Source: Mycolicibacterium novocastrense (GTDB lineage: Bacteria; Actinomycetota; Actinomycetes; Mycobacteriales; Mycobacteriaceae). From it: DNA of 64,000 nucleotides. A model generated the notes under the pieces. The model was not told where the DNA came from. It saw only the letters and a list, made by a program, of their open reading frames with translations, and did no database searches. Shown here in pieces: positions 24,859-33,593 of this stretch. The DNA lies in assembly GCF_001570485.1 (NCBI RefSeq), contig NZ_BCTA01000052.1, positions 268,286 to 332,285 of the forward strand, read 5' to 3'. Both the position numbers and the translations under genes were made by a program. Each line of letters starts with the position of its first letter. The stretch's first letter is position 1.

Positions 24859-25923
24859 TCAGAACATCTGCCAATCGGATGCGCCGTCGGGCTGGTTGTA
24901 GATCCCGGTCGAGTTCTTGATGACCACGGCGTCACCGCTGCCGAAGTTGTCGAAGAACCACTTCGCGTTGGCCGGGCTCAGGTTGATACAGCCGTGGCTG
25001 ACGTTGCTCTCGCCCTGGGACCCGACCGACCACGGGGCGCTGTGCACGAAGACACCGCTGTTGTCGATGCGCACGGCGTCTTTCACCTTGAGCTTGTAGC
25101 CCTCGGGTGAGTCGACCGGCACGCCGTAGGTCGAGGAGTCCATCACGATGTCGGCGAACTTCTCCAACACGTAGTAGGTGCCGTTCTTGGTGTCGTGGCC
25201 CTTCTTGCCCATCGACACCGGGAACGTCTTCTCGAGCTCGCCGTTGCGGTGGACATACATCTGCAAGGAGTCATTGTCGATGGTGGCGACGAGCTGCTCG
25301 GGCACGGTGAAGCTGGACTTGGTGCCGGAGGCGTCGATGTTGACCACCGTGCCCGCGGGCCAGAAGTCCTGCGGACGCCACCGCACCTGGGTGTCACTGG
25401 TCCAGTAGAACCGGCCGGGAACGGGCGGGTTCGACGAGATGTGGATCGCGCTCTCGGCCATTTGACGGTTGGCGATCGGCCGCTGGAAGTTGATGTAGAT
25501 CGGTTTGGCGGCGCCGACGATCGAACCGTTGGTCGGGTTGAAGGACGGCGGCGCGAACACCGGTGCGCCGACGTACGGCGTGGGGTTCTGCCCGGCCGGC
25601 GTGCCCTCCGGAATCGGCTGCTGCTGAGCCAGCGGATCTGGCGGCGCGAAGAACGGGTTCGACGGCGGCGGGGGCGGCGGAGCCTCGGCGGCCGGGGCCG
25701 GCGGAGCCGGCGGTGCTGGTGCGGCGAACGGATCCGCCGGTGGGGGCGGCGGGAGAACCGGAGCGGGTGGCGGCGCCGCGGCGACGGCCGGATCGACCGG
25801 CGCCGGCGGTGGCGGTGGCGGGACACCCGGCTGAGCGAGCGCTGACGGGCTCGCCAGCATCCCCCCGACGACGCTCGCCGCCGCCATCGCAGTGAGCAGC
25901 CGACTGCGCTTTACCCTGCGCAT
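24859..25923 (-). CDS. L,D-transpeptidase (Rv0192 type)
   Basis: 354 aa, ATG at 25923 after GGGAGG. A signal peptide (AMAAASVVGGMLASPSALA) is followed by a Pro/Ala-rich stretch of about 90 residues, an Ig-like domain (SIVGAAKPIYINFQRPI), and a YkuD domain with the catalytic Cys in SHGCINLSPANAKWFF and an upstream HSAPWSVG. It forms 3-3 cross-links in cell-wall peptidoglycan outside the membrane. The position in the zmp1-ricR-ilvD block agrees with the M. tuberculosis Rv0192 enzyme. Confidence 0.92.
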   Translation of the reverse strand: MRRVKRSRLLTAMAAASVVGGMLASPSALAQPGVPPPPPPAPVDPAVAAAPPPAPVLPPPPPADPFAAPAPPAPPAPAAEAPPPPPPSNPFFAPPDPLAQQQPIPEGTPAGQNPTPYVGAPVFAPPSFNPTNGSIVGAAKPIYINFQRPIANRQMAESAIHISSNPPVPGRFYWTSDTQVRWRPQDFWPAGTVVNIDASGTKSSFTVPEQLVATIDNDSLQMYVHRNGELEKTFPVSMGKKGHDTKNGTYYVLEKFADIVMDSSTYGVPVDSPEGYKLKVKDAVRIDNSGVFVHSAPWSVGSQGESNVSHGCINLSPANAKWFFDNFGSGDAVVIKNSTGIYNQPDGASDWQMF

Positions 25924-26111
25924 ACACAACCTCCCAGTCGCAGAACTCCAACCAGTGTGGCATAACGCCCCGGGCCTCCCCGCCCGTCGGCGCGCCCCTC
26001 CAGCACGGCAAACGCTCGATCCACACTCGTGACCTGCACTGTTCATCGGTCACGGGCGCGAAGTGTTAGCAGCGCAGCTACCAAGCCGCCCGCCGGTGGC
26101 AGGCTTGTCGC

Positions 26112-26405
26112 ATGATTGTGGCCTTCAGCGTGAGCCCAACGGGTGGCGACGACAGCGTGGGTGACGCGGTCGCCGAAGCGGTCAAAGTGGTCCGCGAGTC
26201 GGGGCTGCCGAACGAAACCAACGCGATGTTCACCAACATCGAGGGCGACTGGGACGAGGTGATGGACGTCGTCAAGCGGGCCGTCGACGCGGTGGCAGCG
26301 GCCTCTCCGCGGGTGAGCCTGGTGCTCAAGGCCGACATCCGACCCGGCCATACCGACCAGCTGACGGCGAAGGTCAAGCGGATCGACGAGGCCCTGGGCG
26401 GCTAG
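26112..26405 (+). CDS. Thiamine-binding (MTH1187/UPF0045 family) protein
   Basis: 97 aa. MIVAFSVSPTGGDDSVGDAVAEAVKVVRESGLPNETNAMFTNIEG and the C-terminal VSLVLKADIRPG match the MTH1187/YkoF-like ferredoxin-fold family, some of which bind thiamine in the cytosol. Its stop codon overlaps that of the convergent ricR by the shared CTAG. Confidence 0.8.
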   Translation: MIVAFSVSPTGGDDSVGDAVAEAVKVVRESGLPNETNAMFTNIEGDWDEVMDVVKRAVDAVAAASPRVSLVLKADIRPGHTDQLTAKVKRIDEALGG

Positions 26406-26692
26406 GAGCGCACCAGCCGCGCGATGGCGGCAGAGGCCTCGGCCAGCTTCGTGTCGGCCCCCTCACCGCCTTCGGCGACCGCCTGGGCCACGCAATGGCC
26501 CAGATGCTCGTCGAGCAGACCGAGCGCGACCGACTGCAGCGCACTGTTGACGGCGCTGATCTGGGTGAGCACATCGATGCAGTACTTGTCGTCCTCGATC
26601 ATCTTCGCGATGCCGCGAACCTGGCCCTCGATCCGACGCAACCTCTTGGCGTAGTTGTCCTTCTGCTGCGAATAGCCATGCACCGCAGTCAT
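26402..26692 (-). CDS. ricR: Copper-sensing repressor RicR (CsoR family)
   Basis: 96 aa. The Cu(I) ligands C38, H63 and C67 have the same spacing as C36, H61 and C65 of CsoR (KYCIDVLTQ, DEHLGHC). The N-terminal DNA-facing helix is RLRRIEGQVRGIAKMI. Rv0190 ortholog by sequence and position next to ilvD. RicR releases its operators when copper binds. It is the second gene of an operon with a DUF305 lipoprotein two bases upstream, whose promoter has the matching operator, so it is autoregulated. Confidence 0.92.
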   Translation of the reverse strand: MTAVHGYSQQKDNYAKRLRRIEGQVRGIAKMIEDDKYCIDVLTQISAVNSALQSVALGLLDEHLGHCVAQAVAEGGEGADTKLAEASAAIARLVRS

Positions 26693-26694
26693 GT

Positions 26695-27309
26695 TCAGCC
26701 CCTCAACATCTGATTCATCTGGTCGATCTCGGCCTGCTGCGTGTCGACGATCGTCTGAGCCAACCGCTTGGCGTCGACGTTCTCGCCGTTGGCCAGTTCC
26801 GCGCGGGCCATCTCGATCGCACCCTGGTGGTGGGCGATCATCGACTGCAGCCACAGGGTGTCGAACTCGGGGCCCGACAGGGTCTGAAGCTTGGCCATGG
26901 TGGCGTCGTCGACCATGCCCTGCATCGCACCGCCGTGTCCCTCGTGCCCGCCGTGCCCGGTGTCGGCGTCGGGGTTCTCCTGCCACTGCACGAGCAGCAC
27001 CTGCATGGTGCGGATCTCGGGCTCCTGGGCCTTCGAGATCTGTTCGGCGAGCGCCTGCAACTCCGGATTCGTGGAGCGGTCCGGAACCAGCGCCGACAGT
27101 TCGACGGCCTGCTCGTGATGCGGGATCATGTTCGTCGCGAACGCCACATCGTCGGCGTTGTAGCCGGCCGGTTGCCCGCTGATCACCGGTTGGTCGGGAT
27201 GCTCGTGGTCGGTGTGTCCGTCAGAGGCGGGGCTGCTGCACGATGCGAGCAACAGGGCGGTGGCGAGGGCGATCAGGACAGCGGCGAGGCGAGCGATCAG
27301 CGACGTCAT
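26695..27309 (-). CDS. DUF305 lipoprotein, copper-associated
   Basis: 204 aa. The signal ends in lipobox LLASC, so it is a surface lipoprotein. DUF305 features are MIPHHEQAVELSAL and MIAHHQGAIEMARAEL, with a His/Gly-rich linker (GHGGHEGHGG) and Met-rich segments between. Such proteins are repeatedly found in copper-resistance operons and probably bind copper outside the membrane. Cotranscription with ricR and the upstream operator support this. Confidence 0.88.
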   Translation of the reverse strand: MTSLIARLAAVLIALATALLLASCSSPASDGHTDHEHPDQPVISGQPAGYNADDVAFATNMIPHHEQAVELSALVPDRSTNPELQALAEQISKAQEPEIRTMQVLLVQWQENPDADTGHGGHEGHGGAMQGMVDDATMAKLQTLSGPEFDTLWLQSMIAHHQGAIEMARAELANGENVDAKRLAQTIVDTQQAEIDQMNQMLRG

Positions 27310-27326
27310 GAACCCGATGGTACCGG

Positions 27327-27343
27327 ATACCCCACCGGGGTAT
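27327..27343. promoter_or_regulatory. RicR/CsoR-type operator
   Basis: ATACCCC-ACC-GGGGTAT is a perfect palindrome 18 bp upstream of the DUF305 start and in the space shared with ilvD. It matches the TACCC/GGGTA operator pattern known for RicR and CsoR. It overlaps the likely promoter of the DUF305-ricR operon, so copper should induce this operon. Whether ilvD on the other side is affected is unclear. Confidence 0.85.
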
Positions 27344-27389
27344 AGATAACGGTTTGGCCGGGGGAAAACACCGAAGGCATACTTATTTG

Positions 27390-29120
27390 ATGCCCTCAGA
27401 AACTCCCGGCACCGAAGCCCGCCGTCGGGCGGAACCCGACATCAAGCCCCGCAGCCGCGACGTCACCGACGGCCTGGAGAAGGCCGCCGCCCGCGGGATG
27501 CTGCGCGCGGTGGGTATGGAGGACGACGACTTCGCCAAACCGCAGATCGGCGTCGGTTCGTCGTGGAACGAGATCACCCCGTGCAACCTCTCGCTGGACC
27601 GGTTGGCCAAGGCCGTCAAAGACGGGGTGCACGCCGCGGGCGGATTCCCGATGGAGTTCGGCACCATCTCGGTGTCCGACGGCATCTCGATGGGCCACGA
27701 GGGCATGCACTTCTCGCTGGTCTCGCGCGAGGTGATCGCCGACAGCGTCGAGACGGTCATGCAGGCCGAACGCCTGGACGGTTCGGTGCTTCTGGCCGGA
27801 TGCGACAAGTCGCTGCCCGGCATGTTGATGGCGGCCGCGCGCCTCGACCTGGCGAGCGTGTTCCTCTACGCCGGGTCGATCCTGCCCGGTAAGGCCAAGC
27901 TGTCGGACGGCACCGAACGCGAGGTGACGATCATCGACGCGTTCGAGGCGGTCGGAGCGTGTGCGCGCGGGCTGATGCCCCGCGAGGACGTCGACGCGAT
28001 CGAGCGTGCGATCTGTCCCGGTGAAGGCGCCTGCGGCGGCATGTACACCGCGAACACGATGGCTTCGGCCGCCGAGGCGCTGGGCATGTCCCTGCCCGGC
28101 AGCGCGGCACCGCCGGCCACCGACCGCCGCCGGGACGGGTTCGCGCGGCGCAGCGGTCAGGCCGTCGTCGATCTGCTGCGGCGCGGCATCACCGCCCGCG
28201 ACATCCTCACCAAGGAGGCGTTCGAGAACGCGATCGCCGTGGTGATGGCGTTCGGCGGGTCCACCAACGCCGTGCTGCACCTGCTGGCGATCGCCCACGA
28301 GGCCAACGTCAAACTGACGCTCGAGGACTTCACCCGGGTGGGCGCCAAGGTGCCCCACCTCGCCGACGTCAAACCGTTCGGCAAGCACGTGATGTTCGAC
28401 GTCGACCACATCGGCGGGGTGCCCGTCGTCATGAAGGCGTTGCTGGATGCCGGTCTGCTGCACGGCGATTGCCTGACGGTCACCGGTCACACCATGGCCG
28501 AGAACCTCGCCCACATCGCACCACCGGATCCCGACGGCAAGGTGCTGCGCGCGCTCAGCGACCCCATCCATCCGACCGGCGGCATCACGATCCTGCACGG
28601 CTCGCTGGCCCCGGAGGGCGCGGTGGTCAAGTCGGCGGGCTTCGACTCGGACGTCTTCGAAGGCACCGCAAGGGTTTTCGAGCGCGAGCGCGCCGCCTTG
28701 GACGCTCTCGAGGACGGCACCATCCAGGCCGGTGACGTCGTGGTCATCCGCTACGAGGGTCCCAAGGGTGGGCCCGGGATGCGCGAGATGCTGGCGATCA
28801 CCGGCGCCATCAAGGGTGCGGGCCTGGGTAAGGACGTGCTGTTGATGACCGACGGCCGGTTCTCCGGCGGGACGACCGGCCTGTGCGTCGGCCACGTCGC
28901 GCCCGAAGCCGTCGACGGCGGTCCGATCGCGTTCTTGCAGGACGGAGACCGCATCCGCCTCGACGTGGCCAACGGCACGCTCGACGTCCTGGTCGATCCC
29001 GCGGAGTTCGAGTCCCGCAAGGCCGGTTTCGAGCCGCTGCCACCGCGATACACCACCGGCGTGCTGGCCAAGTACACCAAGCTGGTGGGGTCGGCGGCAG
29101 TCGGCGCGGTCTGCGGATAG
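27390..29120 (+). CDS. ilvD: Dihydroxy-acid dehydratase
   Basis: 576 aa, ATG at 27390. It catalyses dehydration of 2,3-dihydroxy-isovalerate and its homolog in valine, isoleucine and leucine synthesis, using an Fe-S cluster. Cluster Cys lie in PCNLSLD, AGCDKSLPGM and GACGGMYTANTMA; the C-terminus has LLMTDGRFSGGTTGLCVGHVAPEA, the dehydratase signature with the catalytic Ser region. Ortholog of Rv0189c. An intact, normal-length enzyme. Confidence 0.97.
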   Translation: MPSETPGTEARRRAEPDIKPRSRDVTDGLEKAAARGMLRAVGMEDDDFAKPQIGVGSSWNEITPCNLSLDRLAKAVKDGVHAAGGFPMEFGTISVSDGISMGHEGMHFSLVSREVIADSVETVMQAERLDGSVLLAGCDKSLPGMLMAAARLDLASVFLYAGSILPGKAKLSDGTEREVTIIDAFEAVGACARGLMPREDVDAIERAICPGEGACGGMYTANTMASAAEALGMSLPGSAAPPATDRRRDGFARRSGQAVVDLLRRGITARDILTKEAFENAIAVVMAFGGSTNAVLHLLAIAHEANVKLTLEDFTRVGAKVPHLADVKPFGKHVMFDVDHIGGVPVVMKALLDAGLLHGDCLTVTGHTMAENLAHIAPPDPDGKVLRALSDPIHPTGGITILHGSLAPEGAVVKSAGFDSDVFEGTARVFERERAALDALEDGTIQAGDVVVIRYEGPKGGPGMREMLAITGAIKGAGLGKDVLLMTDGRFSGGTTGLCVGHVAPEAVDGGPIAFLQDGDRIRLDVANGTLDVLVDPAEFESRKAGFEPLPPRYTTGVLAKYTKLVGSAAVGAVCG

Positions 29121-29147
29121 CGCAGGGCACCGGCCACTCGACGACGG

Positions 29148-29669
29148 CTATCGAGGCGGCGGCGGATCGGTCGGCGTCAGCGCGATGGGCAACCAGTACG
29201 TGCCCGGCCCCTGGCCCGGGCATCCCGGTGCGGGCACCGTGAACATGCGCTCACCGGAGAAGCTGCCGTCGCCGTTGGGCTTGAGCCAGTCCGAACGCTG
29301 CGTCGTCACGGTGCCGCCGCTGCCGTCGGGATTGCAGTAGAAGGGGTACTCGCCGGCGGACTCCCAACGATCGCCGTTCCAGCGGTACTCGAATTGCGCT
29401 GGCGCGTTGGGGTCTTGGGAGATCTCGGTCTCCCTCAACCAGCGGGCGACGCAGCCGTTGACATCGCAGTGAGTGGTGAAGAGTCCGAGCTGGGTGGCCG
29501 GATGCGCGGACACCGGCGCACCGTTGAACGTCTGTTTCGCGTGATCGAGTAAAGCGTTGTAATAGCCGTAGATCGGCACGGGCTCGGGACGCTCGGCGGT
29601 GGCCACGGGTGCCAGCGCCACCACGGTGCAGCCGATGCCCACGGCCACGGACAGTGCTTGAGACCTCAC
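29148..29669 (-). CDS. Exported Cys-containing protein, copy 1
   Basis: 173 aa, GTG at 29669 with AAGGAG five bases upstream. A Sec signal ending ATAERP leads to IYGYYNALLDHAKQTFNG, CDVNGCVARW, YRWNGDRWES and GERMFTVPAPGCPGQGPGTYWLPIALTPTDPPPP. Cys pairs suggest disulfides in the cell wall. I recognise no named domain. A clear paralog lies about 530 bp upstream, beyond an SRPBCC gene. Confidence 0.75.
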   Translation of the reverse strand: MRSQALSVAVGIGCTVVALAPVATAERPEPVPIYGYYNALLDHAKQTFNGAPVSAHPATQLGLFTTHCDVNGCVARWLRETEISQDPNAPAQFEYRWNGDRWESAGEYPFYCNPDGSGGTVTTQRSDWLKPNGDGSFSGERMFTVPAPGCPGQGPGTYWLPIALTPTDPPPPR

Positions 29670-29753
29670 CGGAGCTCCTTTTCGTCGGAGCCCTCCGCGG
29701 TCTGAGAACTCTGCGGCTCTGAATAACACAGCGCCACGTCGGATGTCGCCGAA

Positions 29754-30182
29754 TCAGCGAGTTGTGCGCGCGGACGCCAGCCGGGCTATGCGCGGCAGCG
29801 CAATCGCACACACAGGCAGGTAGGCGGTCGCCCACCACGGCACGCCGAACACGATTCGGGACCCGCCGTTTTCAGCGATCACCTCATGGCGCGTGGCGCC
29901 GACGCCTGCGACCTTCCACGCCCAGCAGCGGCGGGGACGAAATTCTGTGATGGTGAACGGCAGCGCGACACCGACCGGCGTGAACACCCTGCCTTGCGAT
30001 CCGAGGTGCAGCGCCCCGGCCTCGTCCAGCTCGGCACCCGACACGGTCGGCCCCCACTGAGGCCACGTGTCGAGGTCGGTGATGACGTCCCACACCGCTT
30101 CGGGAGCAGCGTCGCTGCGTAACTCCACCGTCGGCATCCCGCGCCGGAATCCGAAGTCCATCTCTGGCAGATGCCCCGGCAA
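29754..30182 (-). CDS. SRPBCC (START-like) family protein
   Basis: 142 aa as drawn; the real start may be one of the internal Met codons before VELRSDAAPEAVWDVITDLDTWPQWGPTVSGAEL, the usual beginning of polyketide-cyclase/SRPBCC proteins. Also GRVFTPVGVALPFTITEFRPRRCWAWKVAGV. These bind hydrophobic ligands; the ligand is unknown. It lies between the two exported paralogs on the same strand, so the duplication spans or was split by this gene. Confidence 0.75.
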   Translation of the reverse strand: MPGHLPEMDFGFRRGMPTVELRSDAAPEAVWDVITDLDTWPQWGPTVSGAELDEAGALHLGSQGRVFTPVGVALPFTITEFRPRRCWAWKVAGVGATRHEVIAENGGSRIVFGVPWWATAYLPVCAIALPRIARLASARTTR

Positions 30183-30201
30183 GTGGCGCGTTAAACGACG
30201 A

Positions 30202-30717
30202 CTAGGGAGGCGGGGGATCGATGGGAGTCAGAGAGAAGGGCAGCCAGTGGGTACCCGGTCCTTCTCCCGGACATCCCGCCCCGTCGATGACGAGGGTCCG
30301 CTGCCCGAAGAAGCTGCCGTCCGGGTTGGGAATCAGATAGTCCGAGCGAGTGGCTTGCACCGCGCTGCTCGGGTCGTGGCGATCGCACAAATAGGGATAC
30401 TGGCCGCTTGTCGCCCAACGGTCGCCGGTCCACCTGTACTCGTAGACCATCGGAGCGCCCGGATTGCGGGCATGGTCGTCCTCGTTGTTCCAGTGTGCGA
30501 CACATCCGTTGACGTCACATTGAGTGGTCAACTCGACGGGCACGGTGATCGCGTTCATCGGCGTCGGACGGCCGTTGAACGTCTGCTTCGAGAAGTCGAT
30601 GAAGACGTTGTAAAACCCGTACAGTGGCGGCGGTTCGGCGCGATCCGCGTGCGCGGCGGGAGCCACGACCGCGGCTGCGGCGACGGCAAAGACAGCCACT
30701 GGCAACGATTTCGACAT
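30202..30717 (-). CDS. Exported Cys-containing protein, copy 2
   Basis: 171 aa from ATG 30717. A signal peptide (AVFAVAAAAVVAPAAHA) is followed by LYGFYNVFIDFSKQTFNG, CDVNGCVAHW, YEYRWTGDRWATSGQYPYLCD and GAGCPGEGPGTHWLPFSLTPIDPPPP, collinear with copy 1 throughout. The four conserved Cys and TP-rich end are shared. Function unknown; secretion is the only firm inference. Confidence 0.75.
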   Translation of the reverse strand: MSKSLPVAVFAVAAAAVVAPAAHADRAEPPPLYGFYNVFIDFSKQTFNGRPTPMNAITVPVELTTQCDVNGCVAHWNNEDDHARNPGAPMVYEYRWTGDRWATSGQYPYLCDRHDPSSAVQATRSDYLIPNPDGSFFGQRTLVIDGAGCPGEGPGTHWLPFSLTPIDPPPP

Positions 30718-30742
30718 AGGCCTGGGTAACACACCGAGGCGA

Positions 30743-31516
30743 TCAGTGCCCGGAGAATCGGTTGAAAAGTTCGGGCAGAAATCGGGCGAGATGGTTCATT
30801 TCCTGCGCACAGTGCACCATCAAATCCCGCGGATCCGGAAGCTGACGCGCCGCGACCGGACGAATGACCCTGTCAGTCAACCGATTTCCGTGTCGAACGG
30901 CGACATGGCTTCCTCCCATCCAGAACCGTGAACGCATCTCGGCGCCGTCAGCCGTCTCGCGGACCTGATGCACCAGCCAGCCGACATCGACCGGGATGTC
31001 GCTGGATCCGAGTCGCGCGCAGATCGCCACACCGTCGCCCAGGTCGCCGAGTCCCAACTCGGACGGCTGCACGAACCGGATCGCAGGTCGGGTGAACGCC
31101 GAACCGAGGTACTCCTGCACCAGAGACGTCCGGCCGACGTACCCGCCTTCGCCGCCACCGTCGGCCCAACGGACGGACACGTGCGCGCGGGGATGCCACA
31201 GTTTGTAGCGGCGCGAGTCGCTGCCGTGCCACCCGAACCACCAGTCCCACATGGCCGGTGTGACGCCGGGCATGTCGGTGCGTACCGACACCTGAATACC
31301 GCCGTCGTGCAGGACCCCGTACCCGTTCTCGGTCTGCTGATATCCCTCGGCGCGCATCGCGGTGAGGTCGTCAAACGACGGAAGTGTCGGCTCGGCCTGG
31401 GGCCCGTGCTCCAACGCCTCGACGACATGGCCTGGAAGAGCAGCCATCTCGGGGGTGTAGAACTCCGCGAACTCGACGGAGAGGTCGTCGTCGCGGTAGC
31501 CGAGGTAGGACTTCAT
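30743..31516 (-). CDS. DAPG-hydrolase (PhlG) family protein
   Basis: 257 aa. Features of the 2,4-diacetylphloroglucinol hydrolase family are YKLWHPRAHVSVRW, TSLVQEYLG and a C-terminal HCAQEMNHL; PhlG binds zinc through His and Glu in such positions. It would cleave a C-C bond of a phloroglucinol-like or related aromatic ketone, but the substrate here is unknown. It follows the FAD oxidase by one base on the same strand, so the two are one operon opposite an IclR regulator. Confidence 0.8.
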   Translation of the reverse strand: MKSYLGYRDDDLSVEFAEFYTPEMAALPGHVVEALEHGPQAEPTLPSFDDLTAMRAEGYQQTENGYGVLHDGGIQVSVRTDMPGVTPAMWDWWFGWHGSDSRRYKLWHPRAHVSVRWADGGGEGGYVGRTSLVQEYLGSAFTRPAIRFVQPSELGLGDLGDGVAICARLGSSDIPVDVGWLVHQVRETADGAEMRSRFWMGGSHVAVRHGNRLTDRVIRPVAARQLPDPRDLMVHCAQEMNHLARFLPELFNRFSGH

Positions 31517-31517
31517 G

Positions 31518-32855
31518 TCACACCCTGCCCATCCAGCTGTAGAACCGCCCGCCGGGGTCGTACTGGGCACGCACGCGGTCGAGGCGGGTCATCGCGTCGT
31601 CCGTGGCGAACCGGGCCGGCCGCTGCCCGAGGTTCTCGTCGGCGAGTTGGATGCCCGTGGCCAGATGCGCCATCGCCGCCATGTTCGAGCAGGCCCAATC
31701 CGCGTAGCGATCGTCGTCGGCGGCATCGTGCCAAACCGTGTACAACGCAAGATAGATGTCGTCCTCGAGGCTGTACGCCATGTCTTGGCGAGCCGGCGAG
31801 GGGCCCCAGTTCAACCACAGGAAGTGTGACGGGTGCGGGGGCAGAGTCTCGATGATGCGGCGAATCCCCGGTAGCAGTTCGTCTGCGGATGCCGACGTCC
31901 ACATGTTGTCGGCGGCGTAGCGGTATCCGGTCGGATAGTTGCTCATGACCCCGTCGTACCAAGTCGCGAGATCCGCCGGTGCGTATGGGACCGCGACGAC
32001 GGCCCGGTCGCGCACCGGACAGGTATCCAGAAGCGCCAACGCTTGTTTCGCGTCGTCCTCCGAATCCGCGAACACCGGCGATGCCATGACGATCCCCGGC
32101 TGCTCGATCCCCGCGCCGGGCACGCTCCTGGACGCGACGATCTGCAACTCGACCCGTCGGTCGACGTCGGCGCTGATCGCCCTGGCCCAGGTGAAGATCT
32201 CGTCGGCTAACTCGATGGGATACACGTAGAGGCTGCTGCCGCAGATGACGGGGCGCCGGTAGAGCTTGAGATGAAACGCGGTCACCACACCGAAGAAGCC
32301 GGGTCCAGAACCTCTTGCCGCCCAGTACATATCGGGATGGCTGTCGGGGCTGCAGTGAATCCTCTCGCCGTCGGCGGTCACCACATCGAGTCCGACCGCA
32401 CTTTCGCAGGCCGGCCCGAGAATGCGGCTGTTCCAGCCGTATCCGCCCTGCAGCAGATATCCGCCGATGCACACGCCCTTGCAATGTCCGGCCGGAAAGA
32501 ACAGATTCTGCGCCTCCAAGTCCGCGGCCAGCAGGCTGCCACCTTTTCCGGGCCCGACGACCGCGGTCATGCGTTCGGCATCGATCGCGCAGTCGTTCAG
32601 GCGGCTGACGTCCAGCAGCATGCCGCCGTCGCGTACGTGGTTACCCGCCCAGCTGTGACCGCCCGAGCGGACACCGACCTGGAGGCCGTGTGCGGCCGCA
32701 TAGCGCAGCGCAGCGACGACGTCGTCGACGTCAGCGGCTTGCACCACCACTTCGGGATAGCGGTCAGGGGTGCGCGCGTTCCAGACGGTCGCGCGGCGAG
32801 CTGCCTCGTATCCGTCGTCGGAGCGGGTGAAGGAACGACCAGATGGGAGCGACAT
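31518..32855 (-). CDS. FAD-linked (BBE-type) oxidase
   Basis: 445 aa, ATG at 32855 after AAGGAGG. The PCMH-type FAD domain has VGVRSGGHSWAGNHVRDGG with His67 and PAGHCKGVCIGGYLLQGGYG with Cys125, the two residues expected for bicovalent FAD attachment, and a C-terminal berberine-bridge domain ending YDPGGRFYSWMGRV. It oxidises an alcohol, sugar or aromatic substrate with O2. With the DAPG-hydrolase-like gene behind it, an aromatic or polyketide catabolic role is the best inference. Confidence 0.85.
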   Translation of the reverse strand: MSLPSGRSFTRSDDGYEAARRATVWNARTPDRYPEVVVQAADVDDVVAALRYAAAHGLQVGVRSGGHSWAGNHVRDGGMLLDVSRLNDCAIDAERMTAVVGPGKGGSLLAADLEAQNLFFPAGHCKGVCIGGYLLQGGYGWNSRILGPACESAVGLDVVTADGERIHCSPDSHPDMYWAARGSGPGFFGVVTAFHLKLYRRPVICGSSLYVYPIELADEIFTWARAISADVDRRVELQIVASRSVPGAGIEQPGIVMASPVFADSEDDAKQALALLDTCPVRDRAVVAVPYAPADLATWYDGVMSNYPTGYRYAADNMWTSASADELLPGIRRIIETLPPHPSHFLWLNWGPSPARQDMAYSLEDDIYLALYTVWHDAADDDRYADWACSNMAAMAHLATGIQLADENLGQRPARFATDDAMTRLDRVRAQYDPGGRFYSWMGRV

Positions 32856-32870
32856 CCGGGACCTCCTTGG

Positions 32871-32905
32871 TCCGTATACCGAATCTTTGTGAACCGGTAT
32901 GCGGA
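32871..32905. promoter_or_regulatory. Inverted repeat in the IclR/oxidase divergent promoter
   Basis: TCCGTATACCG (32871-32881) and CGGTATGCGGA (32895-32905) form 11-bp arms with one mismatch and a 13-base gap. The left arm also contains the palindrome GTATAC. It sits 16 bp from both start regions, where an IclR-type regulator controlling itself and the divergent operon should bind. Confidence 0.6.
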
Positions 32906-32921
32906 TCAATATAGTGAGGGC

Positions 32922-33593
32922 GTGACTCGTCCGGACGGAAATGAACGAACTGATGCGGGGCGGGAAGACGGCATACAGGTGCTGCGCCGCGCCGCAGCGG
33001 CACTGGACGAGATCGCCGCGGCACCCGGTCGGCTGCGGCTGGTGGATCTGGGCGCTCAGCTCGGTCTGGCGAAGTCGACCGCGCGCCGCCTGCTCGTCGG
33101 ATTGGTCGAGGTCGGCTTCGCCGCGGTCGACGACCAGGGCAGATTCTCGCTTGGGGATCGGCTGCTCGGCCTCGGAAGTGCCGATGTCGCAGGGCTGGCC
33201 GCGTTGTTCCGGCCGACGCTCGAGGAACTCGCGGCGACCACCGGAGAGACGGTCGATCTGTCGGTGTTGCGGGGCGGCGAGATGTTGTTCATCGAACAGT
33301 TGGAATCGGCGCATCGACTGCGCGCGGTATCGGCGGTCGGCATGCGCTTTCCGCTGGAGTCGACTGCCAACGGCAAGGCGGCGAGCGCGCTATTGAACGG
33401 GTCGACCGAGGTGGCGTTCGATCGGGACGAACACACGGTCGGGATTTCGGCCGCCGGGGTGGCGGGACGTACGACCGGCGGTCATGTCGTCGCTATCTCG
33501 GTGCCCGCGCCGACCGAACGGTTCGTGGCACATGAGGAGCGGATCGTCGCGGCATTGACGGCCGCGGCCGCGACGGCGCCCTGGTCGAGATGA
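32922..33593 (+). CDS. IclR-family transcriptional regulator
   Basis: 223 aa, GTG at 32922. The N-terminal helix-turn-helix is LRLVDLGAQLGLAKSTARRLLVGLVEVGFAAVDDQGRFSLGDRLLGLG; the effector domain has GETVDLSVLRGGEMLFIEQLESAHRLRAVSAVGMRFPLESTANGKA. The far C-terminus is shorter than usual. It is divergent from the FAD oxidase/DAPG-hydrolase operon and shares a 66-bp control region holding the inverted repeat. It abuts the convergent methyltransferase stop. Confidence 0.87.
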   Translation: MTRPDGNERTDAGREDGIQVLRRAAAALDEIAAAPGRLRLVDLGAQLGLAKSTARRLLVGLVEVGFAAVDDQGRFSLGDRLLGLGSADVAGLAALFRPTLEELAATTGETVDLSVLRGGEMLFIEQLESAHRLRAVSAVGMRFPLESTANGKAASALLNGSTEVAFDRDEHTVGISAAGVAGRTTGGHVVAISVPAPTERFVAHEERIVAALTAAAATAPWSR

